64,000 bases of DNA, taken from assembly GCA_910579225.1 (NCBI GenBank), contig CAJTTI010000006.1, positions 1 through 64,000 of the forward strand. Reading direction: 5' to 3'. Positions 46,250 to 54,794 of this stretch are shown here, in pieces. The DNA comes from an uncultured Lachnospiraceae bacterium (GTDB lineage Bacteria; Bacillota; Clostridia; Lachnospirales; Lachnospiraceae). A program made the position numbers and the translations under genes. The notes beneath the pieces were generated by a model. It worked only from the letters and a program-made list of their open reading frames with translations. It ran no database searches and was not told where the DNA came from. Every line of letters begins with the position of its first letter. Positions within the stretch are counted from its first letter, which is position 1.

Positions 46250-46277
46250 TTGTGTGTTCCTCCTTTCCCTTCAAACC

Positions 46278-46913
46278 TTACTTACCGGATTTGACCGTTT
46301 CTTTAATTGTAACTAAAGCTTTCTTAGGTCCTGGTACCGCACCTTTTACTAACAATAAGTTGTTCTCAGCATCTACTTTCACAACCTCCAGGTTCTGGAT
46401 GGTGATCTGCTTGGAACCCATGTGTCCGGGCATTCCTTTTCCTTTGAATACCTTGCTGGGATCAGAACATGCGCCATTGGAACCCTGATGACGGTGGAAT
46501 TTGGAACCATGAGCCATAGGTCCTCTGTGCTGTCCAAGTCTCTTGATCGCGCCCTGGAAGCCTTTTCCTTTGGAAATTGCCGTCGCATCAATCTTATCGC
46601 CTGCTGCGAAGATGTCAGCCTTGATCTCCTGCGCTACCGCATACTCGGAAGCATTCTCTAATTTCAGCTCTCTGACAAATCTCTTATAAGCAACGCCAGC
46701 TTTGTCAAAGTGTCCTTTTTTCGGTTTGTTCACCAGTTTCTCTCTGATGTCAACGAAGCCGACCTGTACGGCACTGTATCCGTCGTTCTCCTCAGTCTTG
46801 ACCTGAGTCACGACACACGGACCAGCCTGTAACACCGTAACCGGGGTTAAGATACCGTCTTCGTTGAAGATTTGCGTCATTCCGACTTTTGTCGCTAAAA
46901 TAGCTTTCTTCAT
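46278..46913 (-). CDS. rplC: 50S ribosomal protein L3 (uL3)
   Basis: 211 residues. [40 protein letters not shown] and [20 protein letters not shown]. Initiates 23S rRNA folding. Preceded by an unusually long 215-bp spacer after rpsJ. Confidence 0.98.
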   Translation of the reverse strand: MKKAILATKVGMTQIFNEDGILTPVTVLQAGPCVVTQVKTEENDGYSAVQVGFVDIREKLVNKPKKGHFDKAGVAYKRFVRELKLENASEYAVAQEIKADIFAAGDKIDATAISKGKGFQGAIKRLGQHRGPMAHGSKFHRHQGSNGACSDPSKVFKGKGMPGHMGSKQITIQNLEVVKVDAENNLLLVKGAVPGPKKALVTIKETVKSGK

Positions 46914-46997
46914 TCTTTCTTTCCTCCTGTTTTCTCTACAGCGGAATACCTTACAATAAGGAATTCATTCTAGCCGCAGGAACTGATTTTTGTTCTC

Positions 46998-47058
46998 GGC
47001 GCAATACGCCGTGCAGTCCAATTCCGCTTCGCTTCATCTCACTGGGCGCTGTGCGCCC
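46998..47058. repeat. Small GC-rich hairpins in the rpsJ-rplC spacer
   Basis: ggcg(caata)cgcc at 46998-47010 and gggcgc(tgt)gcgccc at 47044-47058 are two compact perfect hairpins inside the transcribed spacer. A CTTCGCTTC motif between them resembles the repeat upstream of ecfA1. No T-run follows either stem. Confidence 0.6.
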
Positions 47059-47128
47059 TATATGTCTGCTGCAAAATCGTCTGCTGCAAGCAAGCTTGCA
47101 CAGCCGTTTCTCATCATCCATGCACAGC

Positions 47129-47446
47129 TTACTTAGTCTTCATTTTAATATCAACATACACACCTGCAGGCATCTCAAGGCGGGACAGAGCGTCTACCGT
47201 CTTCTGCGTCGGTGCAATGATATCAATCAGTCTCTTATGAGTTCTCTGCTCGAACTGCTCGCGGGAATCTTTGTACTTGTGTACCGCACGGATGATGGTC
47301 ACTACTTCCTTCTTGGTCGGAAGGGGTACCGGTCCGCTCACCTTGGATCCCGTTTTCTTCACCGTCTCGATGATCTTTCTTGCAGATGCATCGATCAGCT
47401 GATGGTCATAAGCTTTCATTGTGATTCTCATTACTTGACTTGCCAT
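47129..47446 (-). CDS. rpsJ: 30S ribosomal protein S10 (uS10)
   Basis: 105 residues. [39 protein letters not shown] and [15 protein letters not shown] are diagnostic. First gene of the S10 operon; S10 is also the antitermination factor NusE. AGGAGGCGAC lies upstream of the ATG. Confidence 0.98.
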   Translation of the reverse strand: MASQVMRITMKAYDHQLIDASARKIIETVKKTGSKVSGPVPLPTKKEVVTIIRAVHKYKDSREQFEQRTHKRLIDIIAPTQKTVDALSRLEMPAGVYVDIKMKTK

Positions 47447-47488
47447 AAAAAAAGTCGCCTCCTTATTCGTACTTCTGACTACCAGTAC

Positions 47489-47589
47489 GACAAGCGGTGA
47501 CTGTACACTCTCCCGTGTGTATCACATGGATTTCCACACGTCGTTTCCTTCATTTAAAAGGACAGTTTCAACTTGTACAGTGACTTGTC
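47489..47589 (-). promoter_or_regulatory. Long-range stem in the S10 operon leader
   Basis: GACAAG...CTGTACA (47574-47589, minus sense) can pair with TGTACAG...CTTGTC (47489-47506, minus sense), closing a loop of about 67 nt just upstream of the rpsJ Shine-Dalgarno. Likely an RNA control element; not matched to a known family. Confidence 0.5.
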
Positions 47590-47621
47590 GCCAGTTTGCT
47601 AACTTGACATTCGCTCCACAG

Positions 47622-47642
47622 AAAAACCCGCGCAACGCGCGG
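47622..47642 (-). terminator. Possible attenuator hairpin in the S10 leader
   Basis: ccgcgc/gcgcgg stem (47628-47642) followed on the minus strand by a GTTTTTC run, about 40 nt into the transcript. It has the form of an intrinsic terminator ahead of the operon. Confidence 0.5.
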
Positions 47643-47682
47643 CAACCTCACGCTTCATCGCTATCATGTCACAACATGAGAT

Positions 47683-47711
47683 AGTATAGCGGAAAGTTTT
47701 GCATTTTGCAA
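47683..47711 (-). promoter_or_regulatory. Promoter of the S10 operon
   Basis: Minus strand: -35 TTGCAA (47706-47711), 17-bp spacer, -10 TATACT (47683-47688). Confidence 0.85.
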
Positions 47712-47801
47712 GTACTTTTTTTGATTCTTTTTATTTATTTTTAGTAAAACTAAAACAGGCAATGTTTTTTTATAAATAAACTGTTTTTTGGAACATAAAA
47801 A

Positions 47802-47823
47802 CGGCATCCCAACCGGGATGCCG
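47802..47823 (-). terminator. Terminator of fba
   Basis: Arms cggcatccc and gggatgccg around aacc, followed on the minus strand by TTTTTATG; 30 bp past the fba stop. Confidence 0.9.
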
Positions 47824-47852
47824 CTTCCGACAAATCAAATAATGCAATTTTC

Positions 47853-48791
47853 TCAGGCTTTTCCTTCAGAACCAAGCACATCTTTAATCTTATGCATAAC
47901 AACCGTCTTCACATTAGCACGGCCAACTTTCAGATAATCACGGGGATCAAACACCTCTGGCTTGGTCCACATAACCTCACGAATACCTGCAGTCATACCA
48001 AGACGAAGATCGGAGTCGATATTAATCTTACATACTGCAGATCTTGCTGCCTGACGAAGCTGATCTTCCGGAACGCCAATCGCATCTTTCAATGCGCCGC
48101 CATGCTCGTTAATAATCTTCACAAACTCCTGCGGAACGGAAGACGCACCATGGAGTACAATCGGGAACTCCGGAATTCTCTTCTCGATCTCTGCAAGGAT
48201 ATCGAAACGAAGCTGCGGATTGGTACCCGGTTTGAATTTGTATGCACCATGGCTGGTTCCGATAGCGATTGCAAGAGAATCTACGCCTGTACGGGTTACA
48301 AATTCCTCTACTTCATCCGGCTGTGTATAAGCAGCGTCTGCATCTGATACATTGACTGCATCCTCGATGCCTGCCAGTCTTCCCAGCTCCGCCTCTACGA
48401 CAACACCTTTTGCATGAGCATATTCCACAACTTTTTTGGTCAACTCAATATTGGTTTCAAAATCATGATGAGAACCGTCAATCATAACAGAAGTAAATCC
48501 GCCATCAATACAGGATTTGCAAATCTCAAAATCTGCACCATGATCCAGATGCAGTGCAATCGGAAGATCCGGAGCTTCTACAAGAACAGCCTCAACTAAT
48601 TTTACTAAATAGTTGTGTTTTGCATATTTTCTTGCGCCTGCGGATACCTGTAAAATGATCGGAGAATTCAGTTCAATCGCTGCATCAGCGATACCCTGAA
48701 CGATCTCCATGTTGTTGACATTGAATGCTCCAATCGCATAGCCGCCCTCATAGGCCTTTTTAAACATTTCTTTGGTTGTAACTAATGGCAT
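47853..48791 (-). CDS. fba: Class II fructose-bisphosphate aldolase
   Basis: 312 residues. LHLDHGADFEICKSCIDGGF with the zinc histidine and catalytic aspartate region, MIDGSHHDFETN, EAELGRLAGIED, then GTSHGAYKF and VLHGASSVP, all in family order. It cleaves fructose 1,6-bisphosphate in glycolysis. It is monocistronic, with a promoter at 48845-48873 and a clear terminator. Confidence 0.97.
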   Translation of the reverse strand: MPLVTTKEMFKKAYEGGYAIGAFNVNNMEIVQGIADAAIELNSPIILQVSAGARKYAKHNYLVKLVEAVLVEAPDLPIALHLDHGADFEICKSCIDGGFTSVMIDGSHHDFETNIELTKKVVEYAHAKGVVVEAELGRLAGIEDAVNVSDADAAYTQPDEVEEFVTRTGVDSLAIAIGTSHGAYKFKPGTNPQLRFDILAEIEKRIPEFPIVLHGASSVPQEFVKIINEHGGALKDAIGVPEDQLRQAARSAVCKINIDSDLRLGMTAGIREVMWTKPEVFDPRDYLKVGRANVKTVVMHKIKDVLGSEGKA

Positions 48792-48844
48792 TGTTGGTCA
48801 TCCTTTCTCTATCCAAATTTTAGCACGTCCGTGCCTGTATTCTT

Positions 48845-48873
48845 ATCTTACTACATTTTCCCCAAATCAACAA
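48845..48873 (-). promoter_or_regulatory. Promoter of fba
   Basis: Minus strand: -35 TTGTTG (48868-48873), 17-bp spacer, -10 TAAGAT (48845-48850). Confidence 0.65.
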
Positions 48874-48924
48874 GAATTTTCTCATTTTTTAAAAAATCTT
48901 TTTTGAAAATATTGCAGCTTCACC

Positions 48925-50037
48925 TCAGGAAATCACCGCATTTTCCACGATAAAAGTCAGTGCACGCTCCTGGCGCATCTGCTCCTTCAGCACCTCCCGG
49001 CTGTAAACAGCTTCCACAGCTGCCGGGTCACTATATCCATATTCTTCTGCAAGCTCATGAACTTTAACCTGACACTCCTCCTCTGTAACTTCCAGTTCCT
49101 CTTCAGATGCCACTGCCTGCAGCGCCAATACCATACGCACCCGAAAATCTGCCGATTCTCTGCACAAATCCCTAAGTTGCTCCTCCGTCATCTGAAAACT
49201 TTTCAAATATTCTTCCAGCGACATCTGATAGATTGCCGCATACATCTCATATTCTGATACTATCTCATCAATATACGCCTCCACATCCGGCTGCTGTACA
49301 TCGAACTCGCTTCCTGCAAGCAATGCTTTCACCAGTTCATATTCCAAAGCAGCGTCCGCATCTGCTTCTGCTGAATGTTCCAGTTCTTCCCGGATAGAAG
49401 CTCTCAGCTGGACTTCATCTTCATACTGCAGATTCTCCCGGATAAAACCACTCTCCCAGTTTTCAACCTCATAGGAAGATATACATTCCACCTTTACCTG
49501 AAACCGGACATCTTTTCCTGCCACTTCCTCATAATAGTCTTCTGGAAATGTAAGGTTTATCTCGCACTCCGTGCCAGACTGAACCCCCACAAGCTGCTCC
49601 TCAAAGCCAGGTACGAACCGACCGCTTCCAAGTTCCAGTTCGTCTCCCGTCCCCTGGAGAGCCTCTATCGTCTCTCCGTCCACATAACCAATATAGTCAA
49701 TCAGAACTACATCCCCCATCTCAGCCGGGCGATCCACTTCTGTAAGCTGACCATATTGTTTCTTTATTTCCCGTATCTCCCTTTCCACGTCTTCATCTGT
49801 TATCTCCACAACCGTCCGGACTGCCGAAAGTCCTTTGTACTCCCCCAACCGGATTATCTTGCTGGTAAAATCCGCACAGGACACCGGTTTCCGGGCAGCA
49901 TAGGAATGCTCCGGGCTCTCTTCTTCTGCCAAATCACCGGAAACATTGTTTCCTTCTCCTGCTGTCTGTTCTTTTCCGCATGCTGCCAGACTCATCATCA
50001 ACACCAGTATGATCAGCCATAAGAATCTTCTCTTCAT
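48925..50037 (-). CDS. Secreted trigger-factor-like FKBP peptidyl-prolyl isomerase lipoprotein
   Basis: 370 residues. Signal peptide with lipobox MSLAAC (Cys 20), an acidic linker, then an FKBP-type domain (about 100-185: GDVVLIDYIGYVDGETIEAL, GSGRFVPGFEEQLVG, FPEDYYEEVAGKDVRFQVKV) and a helical trigger-factor C-terminal-like region (about 200-365). The ribosome-binding N-domain of true trigger factor is absent. It should sit on the outer face of the membrane and help secreted proteins to fold, as PrsA does in other Gram-positives, though by a different fold. Function by analogy only. Confidence 0.85.
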   Translation of the reverse strand: MKRRFLWLIILVLMMSLAACGKEQTAGEGNNVSGDLAEEESPEHSYAARKPVSCADFTSKIIRLGEYKGLSAVRTVVEITDEDVEREIREIKKQYGQLTEVDRPAEMGDVVLIDYIGYVDGETIEALQGTGDELELGSGRFVPGFEEQLVGVQSGTECEINLTFPEDYYEEVAGKDVRFQVKVECISSYEVENWESGFIRENLQYEDEVQLRASIREELEHSAEADADAALEYELVKALLAGSEFDVQQPDVEAYIDEIVSEYEMYAAIYQMSLEEYLKSFQMTEEQLRDLCRESADFRVRMVLALQAVASEEELEVTEEECQVKVHELAEEYGYSDPAAVEAVYSREVLKEQMRQERALTFIVENAVIS

Positions 50038-50223
50038 CCTTATATTCCGCCTTTCTGTCTGTTCATTCTTTACAATAGCACAAAACCCCGGAAAATAAAA
50101 GGCACAACCTCAGACGGACACAACAAACAGAAGGCCTTCTTGCTTTTTACCACAAACAATGCTACAATAAATGCTAGACGCAAAAGCAGCATAATTTTAT
50201 ATTTAGGAGGAACATGGAATACA

Positions 50224-50658
50224 ATGATGTTAAAAGTACTGTTAATCATGCTTGTGCTTCTGGTCATCATCCTGATAGCCTTATATTATTTTGGCAGTAA
50301 GATGCAGAAAAAGCAGGCCGAGAATCAGGCACAGTTAGATGCTATGGCACAGACGGTCAGTATGTTGATTATTGACAAGAAAAAACTGAAAGTCAAAGAT
50401 TCTGGATTGCCTGCAATGGTTATTGATCAGGTTCCCAAATATCTTCGCCGTTCTAAGATGCCCATTGTAAAAGCCAAAGTCGGACCGAAGGTAATGAATC
50501 TGATCGCAGACGAAAAAGTCTTCGAACTGCTTCCAGTGAAAAAGGAAGTGAAAGTTGTCATAAGCGGTATTTACATCACCGCAATCAAAGGCGCCCGCGG
50601 CGGCATCGAAAAACCCGAACCCAAAAAAGGATTTTTCAAACGATTATTTCACAAGTAA
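50224..50658 (+). CDS. Membrane-anchored hypothetical protein
   Basis: About 144 residues from the ATG at 50224. One membrane helix at the N-terminus (VLLIMLVLLVIILIALYYF), a short coiled segment (KMQKKQAENQAQLDAMAQTV), then a basic domain rich in valine and lysine (DKKKLKVKDSGLPAMVID, ending GFFKRLFHK). No family recognised. AGGAGG lies 13 nt from this start; an out-of-frame ATG at 50215 sits between them, so the exact start is uncertain. It is probably an inner-membrane protein with its domain in the cytosol. Confidence 0.75.
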   Translation: MMLKVLLIMLVLLVIILIALYYFGSKMQKKQAENQAQLDAMAQTVSMLIIDKKKLKVKDSGLPAMVIDQVPKYLRRSKMPIVKAKVGPKVMNLIADEKVFELLPVKKEVKVVISGIYITAIKGARGGIEKPEPKKGFFKRLFHK

Positions 50659-50666
50659 ACATACAG

Positions 50667-50696
50667 CCCCGGCAGGATCTTATTTTCCCGCCGGGG
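50667..50696. terminator. Shared terminator between convergent genes
   Basis: ccccggc and gccgggg arms around a 16-nt loop, between the hypothetical gene (ends 50658) and the symporter gene (ends 50720). Confidence 0.6.
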
Positions 50697-50719
50697 TCCG
50701 TTTATTCGGCACAGTCTTC

Positions 50720-51901
50720 TTATTCGATGTTCTCTCCTATCCGGTGCTTTTCGGCATATCCGGTCAGTATCAAGGTCAGCGCGCCATCGCCAGTAACATT
50801 ACATGCCGTCCCGAAGCTGTCCTGTAATGCAAAGATCGTCAGCATCAAGGCCGTTCCCGTATCATTAAACAGAAGAACCCCCGTAATCAGCCCCAACGAA
50901 GCCATAACTGTCCCACCTGGTACACCAGGCGCCCCAATGGCAAAGACACCCAACAGCAGGCAGAACAAAACCATTGTTCCTGCAGATGGTATCCTCCCAT
51001 AGAGGATCTGCGCCACTGTCATGACAAAAAACACTTCCGTCAATACGGAACCACACAGATGAATATTGGCAAACAAAGGAATCCCAAAGCTTACCATATC
51101 CTCCCGAAGCACTGTTGATTTCCGTGCACAGCGCAAAGCCACCGCCAGGGTCGCTGCAGAGGACATGGTTCCCACAGCCGTAATATAAGCCGGACCATAA
51201 TGCTTCACTACCTCCACGGGATTTTTACCAGAATAAATACCCGCCAACATATACAGAAGCGCCATCCAAATATAGTGACCTGCCATAACAATCAAAATAA
51301 CTTTTAAAAATACAGGAAGCTGGCGGGTAATTGTACCTTCATAAGATAATCCGCAAAAAGTACATGCAATAAAGACCGGAAGAACCGGAATGATCACTTT
51401 TATTACAATCTGCTGAACAATCTGCTGAAATTCTTCCAAAATTTCAGCTGTACGATCTGCTTTCGTCCACGTAACTCCCAGTCCCACCAAGACAGAAAAT
51501 ACCAGTGCACTCATAACGCTCATAATCTGCGGAATTTCCAGCTGAAAAATCACCTCCGGTAATTCTTTCAGCCCTTCTGCAGAAGACACAATGGACAGAT
51601 GCGGAATCAGTCCATATCCTGCAAACATGGCAAAAAATGCAGCTCCAATAGAAGAAACATAAGCAATCAGCAGCGCAACCCCAAGCATTCTGGACGCATT
51701 TTTCCCAAGTCTTGTAATAGACGGCGCAATAAAGCCAATGACAATCAGTGGTACGCAGAAAGTAATTACCTGACCAAGGACCTGCTTTACAGTAACAATT
51801 ACGTTCATAACCGCTTCATTTGCAGCCAGCCCCACAAGGATGCCCAGAACCACTCCTGACAGAAGCTTAAACGGAAGACTCCGCAATATTTTCCTCATCA
51901 T
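50720..51901 (-). CDS. Dicarboxylate/amino-acid:cation symporter (DAACS family)
   Basis: 393 residues with about eight membrane helices and two re-entrant loops. Family landmarks: the serine-rich MSSAATLAVALRCARK loop, FGIPLFANIHLCGSVL, GAPGVPGGTVMASLGL, and NDTGTALMLTIFALQDSFGT with the substrate/sodium site and CNVTGDGALTLIL. It imports glutamate, aspartate, serine or C4-dicarboxylates with sodium or protons; which one is not decidable. Monocistronic. Confidence 0.93.
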   Translation of the reverse strand: MMRKILRSLPFKLLSGVVLGILVGLAANEAVMNVIVTVKQVLGQVITFCVPLIVIGFIAPSITRLGKNASRMLGVALLIAYVSSIGAAFFAMFAGYGLIPHLSIVSSAEGLKELPEVIFQLEIPQIMSVMSALVFSVLVGLGVTWTKADRTAEILEEFQQIVQQIVIKVIIPVLPVFIACTFCGLSYEGTITRQLPVFLKVILIVMAGHYIWMALLYMLAGIYSGKNPVEVVKHYGPAYITAVGTMSSAATLAVALRCARKSTVLREDMVSFGIPLFANIHLCGSVLTEVFFVMTVAQILYGRIPSAGTMVLFCLLLGVFAIGAPGVPGGTVMASLGLITGVLLFNDTGTALMLTIFALQDSFGTACNVTGDGALTLILTGYAEKHRIGENIE

Positions 51902-51978
51902 ATTTTTCTCCCTTGCATTTATTTCTTTTCAAAAAACAGACTTAATATAATATAGTTTATTATGACCACTCTGACAAT

Positions 51979-52027
51979 AAAAAAGATGTCGAACCGTAAA
52001 TTTTATACGAAGGTTCGGCATCTTTTT
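51979..52027 (-). terminator. Terminator of metK
   Basis: Arms aaaaagatgtcgaacc and ggttcggcatcttttt (one G-U pair) around ttttatacga; followed by a T-run on the minus strand. Confidence 0.88.
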
Positions 52028-52048
52028 ATATGTTATCTTATCTGAATT

Positions 52049-53236
52049 TTAAAGGTATGCTTTTAATGCGTCTGTTTTATCCGTCTTCTCCCATGGAAGA
52101 TCCAGATCCGTGCGTCCGAAATGACCATAAGCTGCTGTCTGTTTGTAGATTGGACGGCGGAGATCCAGCATCTTTATAATTCCTGCAGGACGAAGATCAA
52201 AATTTTCCCGGATAATTTCCACCAGCTTCTGATCAGAAAGTTTCCCGGTACCAAAAGTATCTACCATAATAGAAGTAGGTCTTGCGACTCCGATTGCATA
52301 AGAGAGCTGAATCTCACATTTATCTGCAAGTCCTGCTGCCACGATATTTTTCGCCACATAACGCGCTGCATATGCCGCTGAACGGTCCACCTTGGTGCAG
52401 TCCTTTCCAGAGAATGCGCCACCACCGTGTCTTGCATAGCCGCCGTAGGTATCCACAATAATCTTGCGCCCGGTCAGTCCACTGTCCCCATGAGGTCCGC
52501 CGATTACAAAACGTCCGGTAGGATTGATAAAGAATTTCGTATCCGCATCCACCATATCTGCCGGAAGAATCGCATCAAAAACATGCTTTTTAATGTCCAC
52601 ATGAATCTGCTCCTGAGTAACATCATCACTATGCTGTGTGGACAGAACCACAGCATCCAGGCGGACAGGCCTGCCGTTTTCGTCATATTCCACAGTTACC
52701 TGTGTCTTACCATCCGGCCTCAGATACGGAAGCGTGCCGTCTTTGCGGACCTGCGTCAGGCGAAGAGCCAGTTTGTGTGCCAACGCAATCGGATATGGCA
52801 TCAGCTCCGGAGTCTCATTGGTAGCATATCCAAACATCATTCCCTGATCCCCGGCACCGATGGCTTCGATCTCACTGTCATCCATCTGATTCTCCTTGGC
52901 CTCCAGCGCCTTGTTGACACCCATAGCAATATCGGTAGACTGTTCGTCAATCGCAGTGATAACTGCGCAGGTATTGGCATCAAAACCAAATTTTCCTCTG
53001 GTGTAGCCAATCTCCCGGACAGTATCTCTTACGATCTTCTGGATGTCCACATAGGCTTTGGTAGTAATCTCTCCCATAACCAGCACCAGGCCGGTAGTCG
53101 TACTGGTTTCACATGCCACACGGCTCATAGGATCCTGTGCCATCAGAGCGTCCAGAATCGCATCTGAAATCTGGTCGCACATTTTGTCCGGATGTCCTTC
53201 TGTTACAGATTCTGAGGTAAATAATAATTTTTCCAT
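52049..53236 (-). CDS. metK: S-adenosylmethionine synthetase
   Basis: 395 residues from the ATG at 53236 (AGGAG upstream). [52 protein letters not shown] and [19 protein letters not shown] are MetK signatures. It makes SAM from methionine and ATP. Expression is governed by the SAM-I riboswitch in its leader, so product feedback shuts it off. Confidence 0.98.
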   Translation of the reverse strand: MEKLLFTSESVTEGHPDKMCDQISDAILDALMAQDPMSRVACETSTTTGLVLVMGEITTKAYVDIQKIVRDTVREIGYTRGKFGFDANTCAVITAIDEQSTDIAMGVNKALEAKENQMDDSEIEAIGAGDQGMMFGYATNETPELMPYPIALAHKLALRLTQVRKDGTLPYLRPDGKTQVTVEYDENGRPVRLDAVVLSTQHSDDVTQEQIHVDIKKHVFDAILPADMVDADTKFFINPTGRFVIGGPHGDSGLTGRKIIVDTYGGYARHGGGAFSGKDCTKVDRSAAYAARYVAKNIVAAGLADKCEIQLSYAIGVARPTSIMVDTFGTGKLSDQKLVEIIRENFDLRPAGIIKMLDLRRPIYKQTAAYGHFGRTDLDLPWEKTDKTDALKAYL

Positions 53237-53393
53237 ATGTACTCCTTTCCCTCTCTCAAATATTACATGTAAATAGTCTGACCACAATAATATGTTTCTG
53301 TGGTATATATTGGAGCAAGGAAGAAGCCTTCCCTGCCACTGCACCGGACGCCTGTCAGTCCCGCAAGCGTTCTTTGCAGGGAATCCGTGTGCA

Positions 53394-53420
53394 CAAAAGA
53401 AAGGCCCGCATAAGCGGACC
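53394..53420 (-). terminator. Riboswitch-controlled terminator ahead of metK
   Basis: ggcccgc(ataa)gcggacc stem at 53403-53420 followed on the minus strand by TTTCTTTTG. It is the expression platform: it should form when SAM is bound. Confidence 0.88.
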
Positions 53421-53441
53421 TGACAATATTTGTTATCAAAT

Positions 53442-53543
53442 CCTCTTATTGTTCGATTACTCGCTCAGGTTAGCACCTTCCTGTGTACAGGGGTTGCCGG
53501 GCTTCACAGATCCTATGTATCTCCACCACTCTGAATAAGAGAA
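53442..53543 (-). ncRNA. SAM-I riboswitch (S-box)
   Basis: The minus strand shows the S-box core in order: P1 5' strand CTCTTAT, AGAGTGGTGGAGA, GAAGCCCGGCAACC, the GGTGCTAA segment and P1 3' strand ATAAGAGG. P1 closes between 53541 and 53442-53449. It senses S-adenosylmethionine and represses metK by termination. Start and end are from the P1 pairing. Confidence 0.95.
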
Positions 53544-53572
53544 ACTACTATATGGGCTTTTCTTTCTTCTCT

Positions 53573-53601
53573 AGAATACTCCTGGTCTGAGAAAAAGTCA
53601 A
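53573..53601 (-). promoter_or_regulatory. Promoter of the metK leader
   Basis: Minus strand: -35 TTGACT (53596-53601), 17-bp spacer, -10 TATTCT (53573-53578). Confidence 0.7.
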
Positions 53602-53625
53602 GGGTTTCTGATGATTTTATAGTGT

Positions 53626-53669
53626 TTTACAAAAAGTTTATAAATACATTCAAACAATTGTGATATAAT
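53626..53669 (+). promoter_or_regulatory. Promoter of the two-component operon with direct repeats
   Basis: Extended -10 TGATATAAT (TATAAT 53664-53669) without a good -35 box. Upstream, TTTACA (53626-53631) and TTTATA (53637-53642) repeat with an 11-bp period, the layout of OmpR-family binding sites. Confidence 0.5.
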
Positions 53670-53702
53670 TTTTGAATAACTACTAACTTGGAGGAAAGAG
53701 CA

Positions 53703-54794
53703 TTGAATCTAAAGATGAAGCTCATCATTACTTTTCTGGTGGTTATTGCCGTTCCATTGTTTCTGATCAGTATTGTGTTCATGGGATTCATGAGTCTGCA
53801 GCCCATGGAAGTAGCAACTCCGCAGACCAAAGAATTCCTTGGCGAGATGCTGCTGTCTGTCATTCTCATCATGGCCATGACCAGCAGCTTTCTGATTGCC
53901 TGGATTTATCGGAGTATTCTGAGTCCCATTGAGACTCTGAAAAAAGCCACCAAAAATATCCGGGATGGCAATCTGGATTTTGAAGTGGACATCGAAGACA
54001 ATGATGAGATCGGTGAACTGTGTGCAGATTTTGAAGAGATGCGCATTCGCCTGAAAGAATCCACAGAAGAAAAAGTAACTTTCGACAGTCAGAACAAAGA
54101 ATTGATCAGTAATATTTCTCATGATCTCAAAACCCCTATCACTGCCATCAAAGGTTATGTCGAAGGATTGCTGGATGGAGTAGCAGACACACCGGAAAAA
54201 CAGGAAAAATATCTTCGCACCATCTATAACAAAGCCAATGATATGGACCGCCTGATCAACGAACTCACTTTTTACTCTAAGATCGACACAAACCGCATTC
54301 CCTATACTTTCAGTAAAATTAATGTGCGGGAATATTTTGACGACTGTGTAGAAGACATTGGACTGGAGATGGGGCAACAGCAAATCGGGCTGACTTATGA
54401 AAATGAAGTGGCAAGGGATGTTCTGGTGATCGCTGACGCCGAACAGATGAAGCGGGTGATCAATAATATTGTAGGCAATTCCATAAAATATATGGACAAG
54501 CCAGAACCATTTATCGATATCCGTGTACTAGATGTGGGAGATTTTATCCAGGTGGAAATCGAAGACAACGGACGGGGAATCGCCACAAAAGACCTTCCAT
54601 ACATTTTTGATCGTTTTTACCGAACCGACACTTCCCGAAATTCTTCCAAGGGTGGAAGCGGCATCGGACTTTCGATTGTTCATAAGATCATGGAAGACCA
54701 TGGCGGCAAGGTCTGGGTAACAAGTAAAGAAGGCGCAGGCACAACCATGTATTTTGTGCTCAGAAAATATCAGGAGGTACTGGTAAATGAGTAA
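53703..54794 (+). CDS. Sensor histidine kinase
   Basis: 363 residues from a TTG at 53703 with GGAGG 8 nt upstream (ATG at 53712 is an alternative). Two membrane helices (about 5-30 and 48-70), a HAMP linker, a dimerisation domain with phospho-acceptor histidine 140 (NISHDLKTPITAIKGY) and an ATPase domain with NNIVGNSIKYMDK, ENGRGI-type EDNGRGI and GGSGIGLSIV. The short extracellular loop suggests it senses membrane state. Its stop overlaps the regulator gene by 8 bp. Confidence 0.95.
   Translation: MNLKMKLIITFLVVIAVPLFLISIVFMGFMSLQPMEVATPQTKEFLGEMLLSVILIMAMTSSFLIAWIYRSILSPIETLKKATKNIRDGNLDFEVDIEDNDEIGELCADFEEMRIRLKESTEEKVTFDSQNKELISNISHDLKTPITAIKGYVEGLLDGVADTPEKQEKYLRTIYNKANDMDRLINELTFYSKIDTNRIPYTFSKINVREYFDDCVEDIGLEMGQQQIGLTYENEVARDVLVIADAEQMKRVINNIVGNSIKYMDKPEPFIDIRVLDVGDFIQVEIEDNGRGIATKDLPYIFDRFYRTDTSRNSSKGGSGIGLSIVHKIMEDHGGKVWVTSKEGAGTTMYFVLRKYQEVLVNE

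Larger units (their letters stand above)
47447..47852. promoter_or_regulatory. S10 operon leader, promoter and fba terminator
   Basis: 406 bp without a gene. From the S10 side: a leader of about 230 nt with a long-range inverted repeat and a terminator-like hairpin, the promoter at 47683-47711, an AT-rich stretch, and the fba terminator at 47802-47823. Confidence 0.8.
53237..53702. other. Intergenic region: metK leader with riboswitch, and the two-component promoter
   Basis: 466 bp holding the metK 5' leader (terminator, SAM-I riboswitch, promoter) on the minus strand and the histidine-kinase promoter on the plus strand. No other gene seen. Confidence 0.85.
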
